In this document: positions 9,466 to 17,449 of the stretch, one piece after another | Layout: every line of letters begins with the position of its first letter | How positions within the stretch are numbered: the stretch's first letter is position 1 | Source: Spirulina major PCC 6313 | GTDB lineage: Bacteria; Cyanobacteriota; Cyanobacteriia; Cyanobacteriales; Spirulinaceae | DNA: 64,000 nucleotides | Assembly: GCF_001890765.1 (NCBI RefSeq) | Contig: NZ_KV878783.1 | Span: 2,192,695-2,256,694, forward strand | Reading direction: 5' to 3' | Translations under genes and position numbers: made by a program | The notes under the pieces: generated by a model | What the model saw: only the letters and a program-made list of their open reading frames with translations | Databases searched by the model: none | What the model was told of the DNA's origin: nothing

Positions 9466-9482
9466 GTGAGCCAGAGGCTCAC
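9466..9482. repeat. Isolated copy of the type-A dispersed hairpin
   Basis: GTGAGCCAGAGGCTCAC is a 7-3-7 hairpin identical to the core of the A units in the array at 10553. It lies in the 3' flank of the permease gene. Confidence 0.85.
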
Positions 9483-9568
9483 ACTCCCATGGCCGTCATC
9501 CTCTGGCGTGCCAGCATCTCGCTCGCTGCTCTGCTCAGGGGATCACATGCGGGCTAGGTTAAAAGCCG

Positions 9569-10399
9569 TTAATCCCGTTGGTTGGCGAATTTGCGGGAAC
9601 CCCAGAAGGAAAGGGCGATCGCTACCGTGAGCAGAATCGGGATGGAATACCAGGGAAATTCCGACAGGGGCGCGTAGGCTGCCGCCCGTAATGCCGTGGT
9701 GGTGTAGGTGAGGGGCAAGCAATAGACCACGCCTTTTAACAGGAGGGGTAAGGTGGCGGGGTCAAAAAAGGTCGCGCCCAGGAACGACATCGGCACAATC
9801 ACGAAATTATTAAACAAGCCCACACTTTCGAGGGACTGCACCGTTAACCCAGCAATCACCCCCAAGCCAGCAAACACAGCACAGTTCAGCACCACCACCA
9901 GCAAAAAGAGCGGGTTAATGAAGCTCCACACTTTGCCCGTGAAGAGAATCGCCACCACGAGCACCGATCCGGCAGTCATTAAGCCCCGGACAATCCCCGC
10001 GAGCATTTTCCCTAAATGGAGGGCGAGGGGATGGATCGGCATCAGGAGCAGTTCTTCAAAGGTTTTGCTGTAGAGGCGATCGCCACAAATCGAAAACGTC
10101 GTACCGCCAAAACTAATCGTCATCGACGACAGGGCAATCATCCCCGGCAAAATAAATTCCAGATAGTTATCCCCCATCGGCGCATCCATGGCTTGATCTA
10201 AGGCACTGCCCAGCCCAAGACCAAAGGCAAGGATATAGATCAGGGGTGAAATTAAGCCCGTAGACGCGACCTGGAGAACCCGCACCCGCAGATCCAGCCA
10301 ATCCCCCCAGAAGATGGTCAGGGTATCGACCCACAGGGTTTGGACAGCGCGGGGTTGACGAAGCGATGGGCGGGATTGAGTGAGTTCAGCGTTCACCAT
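9569..10399 (-). CDS. ABC-2 type transporter permease
   Basis: The 276-residue protein has six predicted membrane segments and the ABC-2 permease layout of the NodJ or daunorubicin-exporter type: an amphipathic N-terminus, then LISPLIYILAFGLGLG, LEFILPGMIALSSM, and a C-terminal pair. No ATP-binding subunit gene is adjacent, so the partner ATPase is encoded elsewhere. In filamentous cyanobacteria FraE is a permease of this class, and the fraC-fraD-like pair is 4 kb away, but the two are not linked. The substrate is unknown. Confidence 0.8.
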   Translation of the reverse strand: MVNAELTQSRPSLRQPRAVQTLWVDTLTIFWGDWLDLRVRVLQVASTGLISPLIYILAFGLGLGSALDQAMDAPMGDNYLEFILPGMIALSSMTISFGGTTFSICGDRLYSKTFEELLLMPIHPLALHLGKMLAGIVRGLMTAGSVLVVAILFTGKVWSFINPLFLLVVVLNCAVFAGLGVIAGLTVQSLESVGLFNNFVIVPMSFLGATFFDPATLPLLLKGVVYCLPLTYTTTALRAAAYAPLSEFPWYSIPILLTVAIALSFWGSRKFANQRD

Positions 10400-10552
10400 G
10401 GATTCCTATACACAATTCAGAAGCGGTGATCTTACTTTACATTTCTTGGCGAATTGAATGGGGAACAGTTGTGTTGAGCGATACCCGATCCGGACTGAAT
10501 CCCCTGTATTAGAGAATGGGGGTCGAATTTGAAAGTTGAATTTGGTTTGGAA

Positions 10553-11095
10553 GCAGTGAGCCAGAGGCTCACCCTACATGAGTGCTTTGTAGTGCGAGCT
10601 TCTAGCTCGCTGCTCCGTAGTGCGAGCTTCTAGCTCGCTGCCATCAAGCCATCTAGTTAGTCAGGTAATCAGCAGTGAGCCAGAGGCTCACCCTACATGA
10701 GTGCTTTGTAGTGCGAGCTTCTAGCTCGCTGCCATCAAGCCATCTAGTTAGCCAGGTAATCAGCAGTGAGCCAGAGGCTCACCCTACATGAGTGTTCCGT
10801 AGTGCGAGCTTCTAGCTCGCTGCTTTGTAGTGCGAGCTTCTAGCTCGCTGCTCCGTAGTGCGAGCTTCTAGCTCGCTGCCATCAAGCCATCTAGTGAGTC
10901 AGGTAATCAGCAGTGAGCCAGAGGCTCACCCTACATGAGTGCTTTGTAGTGCGAGCTTCTAGCTCGCTGCTTTGTAGTGCGAGCTTCTAGCTCGCTGCCA
11001 TCAAGCCATCTAGTGAGCCAGGTAATCAGCAGTGAGCCAGAGGCTCACCCTACATGAGTGTTCCGTAGTGCGAGCTGCTAGCTCGCTGCTTTGAC
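10553..11095. repeat. Nested palindromic repeat array (five super-units, fourteen hairpins)
   Basis: Five super-units begin with the type-A hairpin (GTGAGCC AGA GGCTCAC) at 10553, 10672, 10763, 10910 and 11029. Each then has one to three 28-bp type-B units (core GCGAGCT TCT AGCTCGC), and the first four close with a linker starting CCATCAAGCCATCTAG. Start spacings are 119, 91, 147 and 119 bp, that is 91 plus a multiple of 28. The B copy numbers are 2, 1, 3, 2, 1. There is no open reading frame. It differs from CRISPR because the whole unit repeats and there are no unique spacers. Confidence 0.9.
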
Positions 11096-11281
11096 GCTGA
11101 AGAGTGACGCGGCGTGAATGAAACAAAATTTAGAGTCGTAGGGTAGATTAAGCGGCTTCAATACCTGCTATCACTGCAATTGAGTAATCCGCCGTAACCC
11201 ACCGATCAAAGCGCGTCGCGGCCCTAACCCATTACCCTGACGGGGAGAGGAGACGTTTTAACCCGTTAGGATGCCAGAAAT
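11096..11281. other. Gap between repeat array and P-ATPase gene
   Basis: This is the 3' flank of the leftward P-ATPase gene. It has scattered partial repeats (a GTAGGGTAGATTAAGCGG-type element near 11140) but no clear terminator. Confidence 0.4.
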
Positions 11282-14221
11282 TTAAGGCGTGCCCTGCTGA
11301 CGATGGCGCAACCAGCGCCACCCCTCCCCGATCCAGAGCACCACGGATGCACCCCCGATAATCTTGAGCCAATCCCCGATATTCAGGGGCACGGTGCGAA
11401 ACACATCCCCTCCGAATTGAATGATTAACACTTGACCGACAAAGATTGTTAGGGCAATCCAGACAAAGCCTTGGTTATCCAAAAGCCCCTTAAATGCGGA
11501 CTGCTGCACGCCTAAACAACGGGCATTGAACAGGTTCCAAAACTGCAAAAAGACAAACACAGCAAAAAAGACCGAGAGTTCATAGTCTGTCATGCCGCCT
11601 TGGTTGAGATACAGCAAGAAGCCCACTAAAAAGACTAAGAAGATTCCCCCGGTAATCAGGATGGTTCGGGTCATTTCTGTGGAGATGATGAAGTCTGATG
11701 GGGAGCGGGGTTTTTCTTCGAGGACGCGGCGGGAGGGGGGTTCGGTGGCGAGGGCAAGGGCGGCAAAGGTGTCCATGATCAGGTTGACCCAGAGCATTTG
11801 GGTGACGGTGAGGGGGAGGGAGATGCCGATAAAGGGGCCGAGGAGGGCAATCCCCAGGGCGACGACGTTGATCGTGAGTTGAAAGAGGATGAAACGCTGG
11901 ATGTTTTTGTAGAGCGATCGCCCCCAGACCACCGCATTGACAATACTTTTAAAGGAGTCATCCAGGAGGATGATGTCGCTGGCATCTTTGGCGATCGCTG
12001 TACCGCTGCCCATGGCAAGGCCGACTTTGGCCTGCTTTAACGCCCCAGCATCATTGGTTCCATCCCCGGTCACGCCCACCACTTCGCCCTGTGCTTGGAG
12101 CAACCGCACCAGCCGTAATTTATCCAACGGGATCGCCCGCGCCAACACCTTCAACTCTTGCACCGCCTGCCGAGCGTCATGATCACAGAGATCGCGGAAG
12201 TCTTTCCCACTCATCAAGGCGTAGGGATGTTGAATCTCGCTGTCATCGTCCCACAGCCCGATTTGGCGAGCGATTTCCTGGGCGGTTTCGGTGCAGTCGC
12301 CGGTAATGATTTTGACTTGAATACCCGCCTGCAAACAGACCCGAATCGCGTCGGGCACTTCATCCCGGAGCGGATCTGCGATCGCCACAAACCCCAGCCA
12401 ACAGAGCGAATGGGGCAGTGCCTGGTTATCCTCATCCGGCCGCATCAAATTATCCGGCAGTCGGGTATAGGCAAACCCCAGCGTCCGCATCCCGCGAGCT
12501 TGGTAGTCGTACAACATCTCCCGGATCGGATGCTTATTGCTGAGGGGAAACATCCCGTATTCCGTCATAATATGGGAGCATTTTTCCAGCAACACCTCCG
12601 GCGCTCCCTTCAGGTGCATGATCTCCTCATCCAACACCGCCGAATGTCCCAAGGTCGCCATGTATTTCGTCTGGGTGGAAAACGAAAGGCGAAACTTAAT
12701 ATCTAAGCCGCGACGCAAACTTATGTAGTCCTGCTTTTGCTGATCCAACCAGAGCAGTAAGGCCCCTTCGGTGGCATTACCGATCACCGTGGGCGCACTC
12801 CCCGGCTTTTTGTCCAGATCGGCGGTGCTATTTCCCGCCATCCCTTCCCCGATTAACCGGGTGGCGCGATCCAAATCCGCCACCTTGCGGCTATGGAGAC
12901 TGGGGAAATTCACCTCATGGATACGCATCTGGTTTTTCGTCAATGTGCCCGTTTTATCGGAGCAAATTACCGTGGCTGCGCCAATGGTTTCACAGGCGTG
13001 CATCCGCCGCACGAGGTTATTACTCTTGGCCATGCGTTTCATGCTGTAGGCCAAAGACAGGGTGACGCTCATGGGCAGGCCTTCCGGCACGGCTACCACA
13101 ATGATCGTGACGGCCACCATGAAATATTCCAGCAACAGTTGACCGACATGGGGCGGTAGCCATAGCCCGGAGGGGGGCGGCAAGGTTTGCGTCAGGGTTC
13201 CTAAACCAACGCCCAGACCCAAGACGGCGAGACCCCCCGCCAAGGCCTTTAACCAACCCTGGAGGGTTTCCACATCCAGCCAGCTTGGAACGTCTAGATC
13301 CTCATCAATCAGGCGCAGACCGTCATAGACGACGGGGAGCCAGACAGGAATGAGTGTCACTAAAATCGCCGTAATGACCACCGTTAAGAAATAGCTTTGG
13401 CTGCCGGTGAGGGCGAAATCTTGGGTGATTAAACCGCGCAAGAAGAGGGCGACGAAGATGGTCGCGGCGAAGAAGAGTCCGACGACACCGATCAATTCGC
13501 TGAGGCGTTCGAGTTGTTGGTTGAGGGGGGTTTCCTCGCCGGCTTCGACGGTGGCGATCGCGGTGGCGAGTTGGCCGATTTCGGTGCGATCGCCCACTGC
13601 CGTCACCACATACAGCCCATTGCCTTGATCCACAATCGTGGTGCGATAGACCATGTAGGGCGGATAGGTGAATTCAGCCGGGTTGTTGGGATCGAGTTCG
13701 GGGCGGCTGAGTTTGCGGACGGGTTCGGATTCGCCGGTAATTTTGGATTGATTGACCAGGAGGGACACGGCTTCGACCACTTCGCCATCCGCCGGGATTT
13801 CTTCCCCCTGTTCCACATAGATCCAATCACCCACCACCACATCTTTGCGCGGAATCGTGGTGGGGTGTCCGTCCCGGATGACGCGGACTTTGGCCTCATC
13901 AACGTAGTGATTGAGGATTTCAAAGGCTTGGTTGGCGCGATATTCATTGACAAAGGCCAAAATCGTGGCGAGGAAAATCGCCGCTAAAATACCCAGGCCT
14001 TCGATGAACTCGCCTTCGATCGCACCGACCGCGATCGCAATCACCGCCGCGATGATTAAAATCCGAATCACCGGATCTTCAAATTTACTCAGCAGCAACA
14101 CCCACCACGGTTCGCGGGGCGGTGGGGTGAGGACATTAGAGCCATGAGTTTTGCGACTCAGTTCAACTTGTGCAGTGGTTAGGCCTTGAGGCGGCGATGG
14201 TTGCGATCGTGTCTGGGTCAT
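11282..14221 (-). CDS. Calcium-type P-type ATPase (P2 family)
   Basis: From the ATG at 14221 the protein has 979 residues. It has about ten membrane segments and the phosphorylation motif DKTGTLTKNQ with D422. It also has the fourth-helix VPEGLP motif of Ca2+ and Na+/K+ pumps, TGES in the actuator domain, and TGDGTNDAGALKQAKVGLAMG at the hinge. It should export or sequester Ca2+ (or another cation) using ATP. The ORF continues upstream to 14332, but that 37-residue extension is not family-like, and the TTAxxE cation ATPase N-terminal domain starts just after MTQTRS. Confidence 0.9.
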   Translation of the reverse strand: MTQTRSQPSPPQGLTTAQVELSRKTHGSNVLTPPPREPWWVLLLSKFEDPVIRILIIAAVIAIAVGAIEGEFIEGLGILAAIFLATILAFVNEYRANQAFEILNHYVDEAKVRVIRDGHPTTIPRKDVVVGDWIYVEQGEEIPADGEVVEAVSLLVNQSKITGESEPVRKLSRPELDPNNPAEFTYPPYMVYRTTIVDQGNGLYVVTAVGDRTEIGQLATAIATVEAGEETPLNQQLERLSELIGVVGLFFAATIFVALFLRGLITQDFALTGSQSYFLTVVITAILVTLIPVWLPVVYDGLRLIDEDLDVPSWLDVETLQGWLKALAGGLAVLGLGVGLGTLTQTLPPPSGLWLPPHVGQLLLEYFMVAVTIIVVAVPEGLPMSVTLSLAYSMKRMAKSNNLVRRMHACETIGAATVICSDKTGTLTKNQMRIHEVNFPSLHSRKVADLDRATRLIGEGMAGNSTADLDKKPGSAPTVIGNATEGALLLWLDQQKQDYISLRRGLDIKFRLSFSTQTKYMATLGHSAVLDEEIMHLKGAPEVLLEKCSHIMTEYGMFPLSNKHPIREMLYDYQARGMRTLGFAYTRLPDNLMRPDEDNQALPHSLCWLGFVAIADPLRDEVPDAIRVCLQAGIQVKIITGDCTETAQEIARQIGLWDDDSEIQHPYALMSGKDFRDLCDHDARQAVQELKVLARAIPLDKLRLVRLLQAQGEVVGVTGDGTNDAGALKQAKVGLAMGSGTAIAKDASDIILLDDSFKSIVNAVVWGRSLYKNIQRFILFQLTINVVALGIALLGPFIGISLPLTVTQMLWVNLIMDTFAALALATEPPSRRVLEEKPRSPSDFIISTEMTRTILITGGIFLVFLVGFLLYLNQGGMTDYELSVFFAVFVFLQFWNLFNARCLGVQQSAFKGLLDNQGFVWIALTIFVGQVLIIQFGGDVFRTVPLNIGDWLKIIGGASVVLWIGEGWRWLRHRQQGTP

Positions 14222-14456
14222 TGGGGCTTGGGCAGACAACGGGAAAGAGTTTGTTTTATCGTAATCACTGAGCAACTGAGCAAACCAAAGTGATTTTAAT
14301 ATCTCCCATTGTAGGAATGAAACCCTTGGCACGTCGTGAATTTGTTATGAAACCTCATGTTAGTGGCGATCGCACCTCAGGCTCACCCCTGGGATCTGGA
14401 CGCAAAAATTCAATCTGATCTTTCAGTATTCACCCCATCCCTAGAGCAGTTCCCCT

Positions 14457-15980
14457 ATGAGTCAACCTGATGTGATTGTCATTGGCAGTGGTATTGGTGG
14501 CCTCTGCTGCGCCGGACTCTTAGCCTATTACGGCCGCGAGGTCTTGGTCTGTGAAAGCCACAGCCAACCGGGCGGCGCAGCCCACAGCTTCCAACGTGGG
14601 GGCTATCACTTCGACTCCGGCCCGTCCCTCCATTCGGGGCTGACCCGCTGGCCGTCGAGTAACCCCCTCCAACAGGTGCTCCATCTCCTGGGGGAATCGG
14701 TTCCCTGTGCCACCTACACCGGTTGGGATTGCCATGTACCAGAGGGGCAGTTTCGGGCCACGGTGGGAGCCGATGCGTTTTGTGATTTGTTGCTGAAGTT
14801 GCGGGGTGCGATCGCTGTCCAACAATGGCGCGAACTCCAGCGGGTGATGGCTCCCCTCGGTGCGGCAGCCACGGCGATTTCCCCCGGTGCGTGGCGCTGG
14901 GATTGGCTCGCCCCCCTCACCCTCGCCCGTTCGGGGCATCACCTCCTCGACCACCTCGGCGCTTTTCGCCAGATCACCGCCCCCTTTAGCCGCATCGTCG
15001 ATGAGGTGATCAGCGATGCTTTTTTACGCCATTGGCTCGATCTCCTCTGTTTTCTCCTCTCCGGCTTCCCCGCTAGCGGCACGAGTACGGCGGAAATGGC
15101 GTTTATGTTTGCCGATTGGTATCAGCCCGATGTGGTGCTGGACTATCCCCTCGGCGGTAGTGGGGCGTTAATTGATGCCCTCGTGCGCGGCGTGACGAAA
15201 CACGGCGGCGAAGTGCGCTGCAATGCCACCGTTGAGGAAATTTTGATCGAGTCGGGGCAAGCCGTCGGGGTGCGACTGCGGGGCGGTGAGGAAGTTCGGG
15301 CGAAACAAGCGATCGCCTCCAACGCCTCGATTTGGGACACGATCCGCCTCATCCCTGACCCCAACCTCCAAGCCAAATTCACCCCACCCCCCGCCTGTGA
15401 TAGCTTTCTGCACCTCCATCTCGGCTTCGATGGCGCAGGCTTAGACGATCTCGACTGTCACGGCATCGTCGTCGCCGATTGGGATCGCGGTGTCACCGAC
15501 CCGCAAAATGTAGTAGTGTTCTCAATGCCGTCGGTACTCGATCCCACCCTCGCCCCCCCCGGCCACCATGCCCTCCATGTCTACACCCCCGCCACAGAAC
15601 CCTTTCACCTCTGGGCAGACCTTGAACGGGGCAGCGCCGCCTATGACGCGATGAAACAGGAACGCCTCGCCCCGGTGTGGCAGGCCATGGAGCGGGTGAT
15701 TCCCGATTTGCGCGATCGCTGTGCCGTCACCCTCGAAGGCACACCCCTAACCCATCGCCACTTTTTAAGGCGCGATCGGGGTTCCTATGGCCCCGCCATC
15801 TCCGCCCAAACCGGCATTTTTCCCGGCTGCCATACCCCCATCCCCAAACTTCTCTGCTGCGGTGATTCCACCTTCCCCGGCATCGGTGTCCCCGCCGTCG
15901 CCGCCAGCGGCATGATCACCGCCAACACCCTCGTTTCTGTCTTCGACCACCTCAAACTCCTCAATGCTCTCGATCGTTAA
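14457..15980 (+). CDS. CRTISO-like FAD-dependent oxidoreductase
   Basis: This 507-residue flavoprotein has the N-terminal dinucleotide motif GSGIGG (residues 10-15), ESHSQPGGAAHSF, and the C-terminal FAD motif LLCCGDSTFPGIGVPAVAASG. It is related to CrtH at 7621-9159 but diverged: FDSGPSLHSGLT replaces the Crt[10 protein letters not shown] region. Plants and cyanobacteria have CRTISO-like paralogs whose substrates are poorly defined. A carotenoid or related polyene substrate is the best guess. It is divergent from the P-ATPase gene across a 235-bp gap. Confidence 0.85.
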   Translation: MSQPDVIVIGSGIGGLCCAGLLAYYGREVLVCESHSQPGGAAHSFQRGGYHFDSGPSLHSGLTRWPSSNPLQQVLHLLGESVPCATYTGWDCHVPEGQFRATVGADAFCDLLLKLRGAIAVQQWRELQRVMAPLGAAATAISPGAWRWDWLAPLTLARSGHHLLDHLGAFRQITAPFSRIVDEVISDAFLRHWLDLLCFLLSGFPASGTSTAEMAFMFADWYQPDVVLDYPLGGSGALIDALVRGVTKHGGEVRCNATVEEILIESGQAVGVRLRGGEEVRAKQAIASNASIWDTIRLIPDPNLQAKFTPPPACDSFLHLHLGFDGAGLDDLDCHGIVVADWDRGVTDPQNVVVFSMPSVLDPTLAPPGHHALHVYTPATEPFHLWADLERGSAAYDAMKQERLAPVWQAMERVIPDLRDRCAVTLEGTPLTHRHFLRRDRGSYGPAISAQTGIFPGCHTPIPKLLCCGDSTFPGIGVPAVAASGMITANTLVSVFDHLKLLNALDR

Positions 15981-15995
15981 ACCATTCGATTGAGT

Positions 15996-16397
15996 TCAAA
16001 TGCGGCTCTCATCAAACGGATTACACAGGGTTAATTCAGTCACTCGCTTAAAATCATCCACATTTCGAGTCATCACAGCCGCAGTACAGTGTAATGCTGT
16101 TGCTGCAATTAAAGCATCGGGTAGTTTGAGGTGATACTGCCGCCGCAATTGAATGGTGCGATCTTCAATTTCGGGCAAGAGGGAGACTCGTTCAAATTGC
16201 ATCAATAAATCAGTGATTACCGCTTCTTCTTCCTGTGATAGCTCTGAAAAACTGAGCAACTCAATTCGCACAATGCTAGAAATGATTTCTTCATTTTGGC
16301 GAAGAAATTGTTCTGAGAAGATCGGTGAAATTTTTGGCTCTCCGATCAGGTAGTCAATAAAAATATTGGTGTCGTAGAGATACTTCACCGATCCCAC
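15996..16397 (-). CDS. PIN-domain toxin (VapC-like)
   Basis: The 133-residue protein has the PIN nuclease layout. LYDTNIFIDYL supplies the first acidic residue, RIELLSFSEL the conserved glutamate, LKLPDALIAATAL the central aspartate, and VMTRNVDDFKRV the C-terminal aspartates. It should cleave RNA when freed from its antitoxin. It overlaps the upstream antitoxin gene by 13 bases, the usual sign of translational coupling. The pair sits at the left edge of a small toxin-antitoxin and STAND island. Confidence 0.85.
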   Translation of the reverse strand: MGSVKYLYDTNIFIDYLIGEPKISPIFSEQFLRQNEEIISSIVRIELLSFSELSQEEEAVITDLLMQFERVSLLPEIEDRTIQLRRQYHLKLPDALIAATALHCTAAVMTRNVDDFKRVTELTLCNPFDESRI

Positions 16398-16582
16398 TCC
16401 TGACGTATTGTTTCAGCATGAGTGAGCATTTTATCTCGTTTATCTTTTAAAAATCCCTTGGCTTTGTTGATCTTGGCATAGTCGCGTTGCCACAGTGATA
16501 TCAATGAATCAGGGACATCTACAGTGATGAATTCTTCATTTTGGCTGATTAGATACTGCTTAGGAATTTTAATGATGGGCAT
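16385..16582 (-). CDS. Antitoxin partner of the PIN toxin
   Basis: A 65-residue protein starting MPIIKIPKQYLISQNEEFITVDVPDSL, followed by a basic helical tail (NKAKGFLKDKRDKMLTHAET). Size, position immediately upstream of the toxin, and the 13-base overlap identify it as the antitoxin. The short N-terminal strand region is probably the dimerising DNA-binding part and the tail the toxin-neutralising part. No specific family is recognised. Confidence 0.7.
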   Translation of the reverse strand: MPIIKIPKQYLISQNEEFITVDVPDSLISLWQRDYAKINKAKGFLKDKRDKMLTHAETIRQEWDR

Positions 16583-16626
16583 GTTTTTTAGTTAGGGCTT
16601 GTGGATAGTTTAGCGGTTTGGGCGGT

Positions 16627-16920
16627 TTAGAGTTCTGCTAACCAGGTTTGGATGGCAGATAACAGGTTGGGTTGATCGGGGGGGAAGCCTTTTAAGGGGG
16701 CTTCTAGGGGTTGGTGGGTGAGGAGGGCGATCGCTAGGGTGTCGGTGAGTTGTTCACAGAGGGTGATGAGTTCGGGGGTTGTGGGCAGTGGGTGAGGAGG
16801 AGGGCACGGCGCAGTTGGGCGGGGGTTGTGGGTTCGGGGGGGTCTTCGCCGGGATATGGGGTGTCCCAGGATGGGGTGTGGTGGGGGGGTGCGGCTAAGT
16901 GGTGAAGTAGAATATCATTG
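16627..16920 (-). pseudogene. Decayed copy of the 3' tail of a NACHT-HEAT gene
   Basis: Read leftward, the last 51 codons (ending TWLAEL and a stop at 16627-16629) match the C-terminus of the NACHT protein at 17450 almost residue for residue. The DNA is about 93 percent identical over 145 bp by eye. Upstream of PELITLCEQL the frame shifts by one base, and the match fades before 16920. It is a remnant tail, separated from the intact gene by the RelE-type cassette. Confidence 0.85.
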
Positions 16921-16953
16921 AAGGTGATTTAGTAGCGTGAGGCTTCGTCAATG

Positions 16954-17160
16954 ATGACATTTAATGATGTAGTTGAGGGAATTAAAGGTCTTTCTACCGA
17001 TGAAAAAGAAGAAATTCAATCATTGTTGCAGCAGTATCTCCGTGAAGAACGTCGCGATAGGATTTATGAGAATTTGCAAGCAGCCCAGAAAGAACAACAA
17101 CAAGGAAACCTCAAGTTTTCTAACCAGATTGACGAATTGAGACAACTGATTGAGGAATAA
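16954..17160 (+). CDS. Antitoxin of a RelE-family toxin-antitoxin pair
   Basis: This 68-residue, charged, mostly helical protein (MTFNDVVEGIKGLSTDEKEE, then a coiled region rich in E, Q and R) lies two bases before a RelE-type toxin gene. Neighbouring ATGs at 16951 and 16954 are both possible starts. The N-terminal part resembles short regulatory domains found on cyanobacterial RelE antitoxins. Identification relies on size and pairing. Confidence 0.75.
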   Translation: MTFNDVVEGIKGLSTDEKEEIQSLLQQYLREERRDRIYENLQAAQKEQQQGNLKFSNQIDELRQLIEE

Positions 17161-17162
17161 TC

Positions 17163-17429
17163 ATGGAAGTCAGTTTCAGTTCAGCTTTTAAACGGGCTTT
17201 TAAAAAAAGGATTAAAGGGAATGAAAACTTAGAGTCAAAGTTTTGGCAAAAACTAGAAATATTTACGTCAGACCCTTACGACCCAAGATTGAGAACCCAT
17301 AAGCTATCAGGAAAACTGAAGGATTTATGGAGTTTTACGGTAGATTACGACGTGAGAGTATTATTTTATCTTACCGAAGATGACAAGGCTATTTTTGTTG
17401 ATTTCGGCAGCCATGACGAAGTTTATTAA
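17163..17429 (+). CDS. RelE/YafQ-family mRNA interferase toxin
   Basis: The 88-residue protein has the RelE fold pattern: a basic first helix (SSAFKRAFKKRIKG), PYDPRLRTHKLSGKL, the strand WSFTVDYDVRVLFYL, and the C-terminal IFVDFGSHDEVY ending in H and Y like YafQ and RelE. It would cleave mRNA at the ribosome when unbound. The gene pair is transcribed rightward against the NACHT gene, and its 3' end is only 20 bp from the NACHT stop. Confidence 0.85.
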   Translation: MEVSFSSAFKRAFKKRIKGNENLESKFWQKLEIFTSDPYDPRLRTHKLSGKLKDLWSFTVDYDVRVLFYLTEDDKAIFVDFGSHDEVY

Positions 17430-17449
17430 GGGGTTAGAAACTCGGTTTC

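Noticed and set aside
10553-11095. CRISPR array
   Set aside because: The spacing is regular, but the intervening sequence also repeats, there are no unique spacers, and there is no cas gene nearby.
13514-13987. Long plus-strand ORF inside the P-ATPase gene
   Set aside because: It is an antisense shadow of the GC-biased frame of the ATPase gene.
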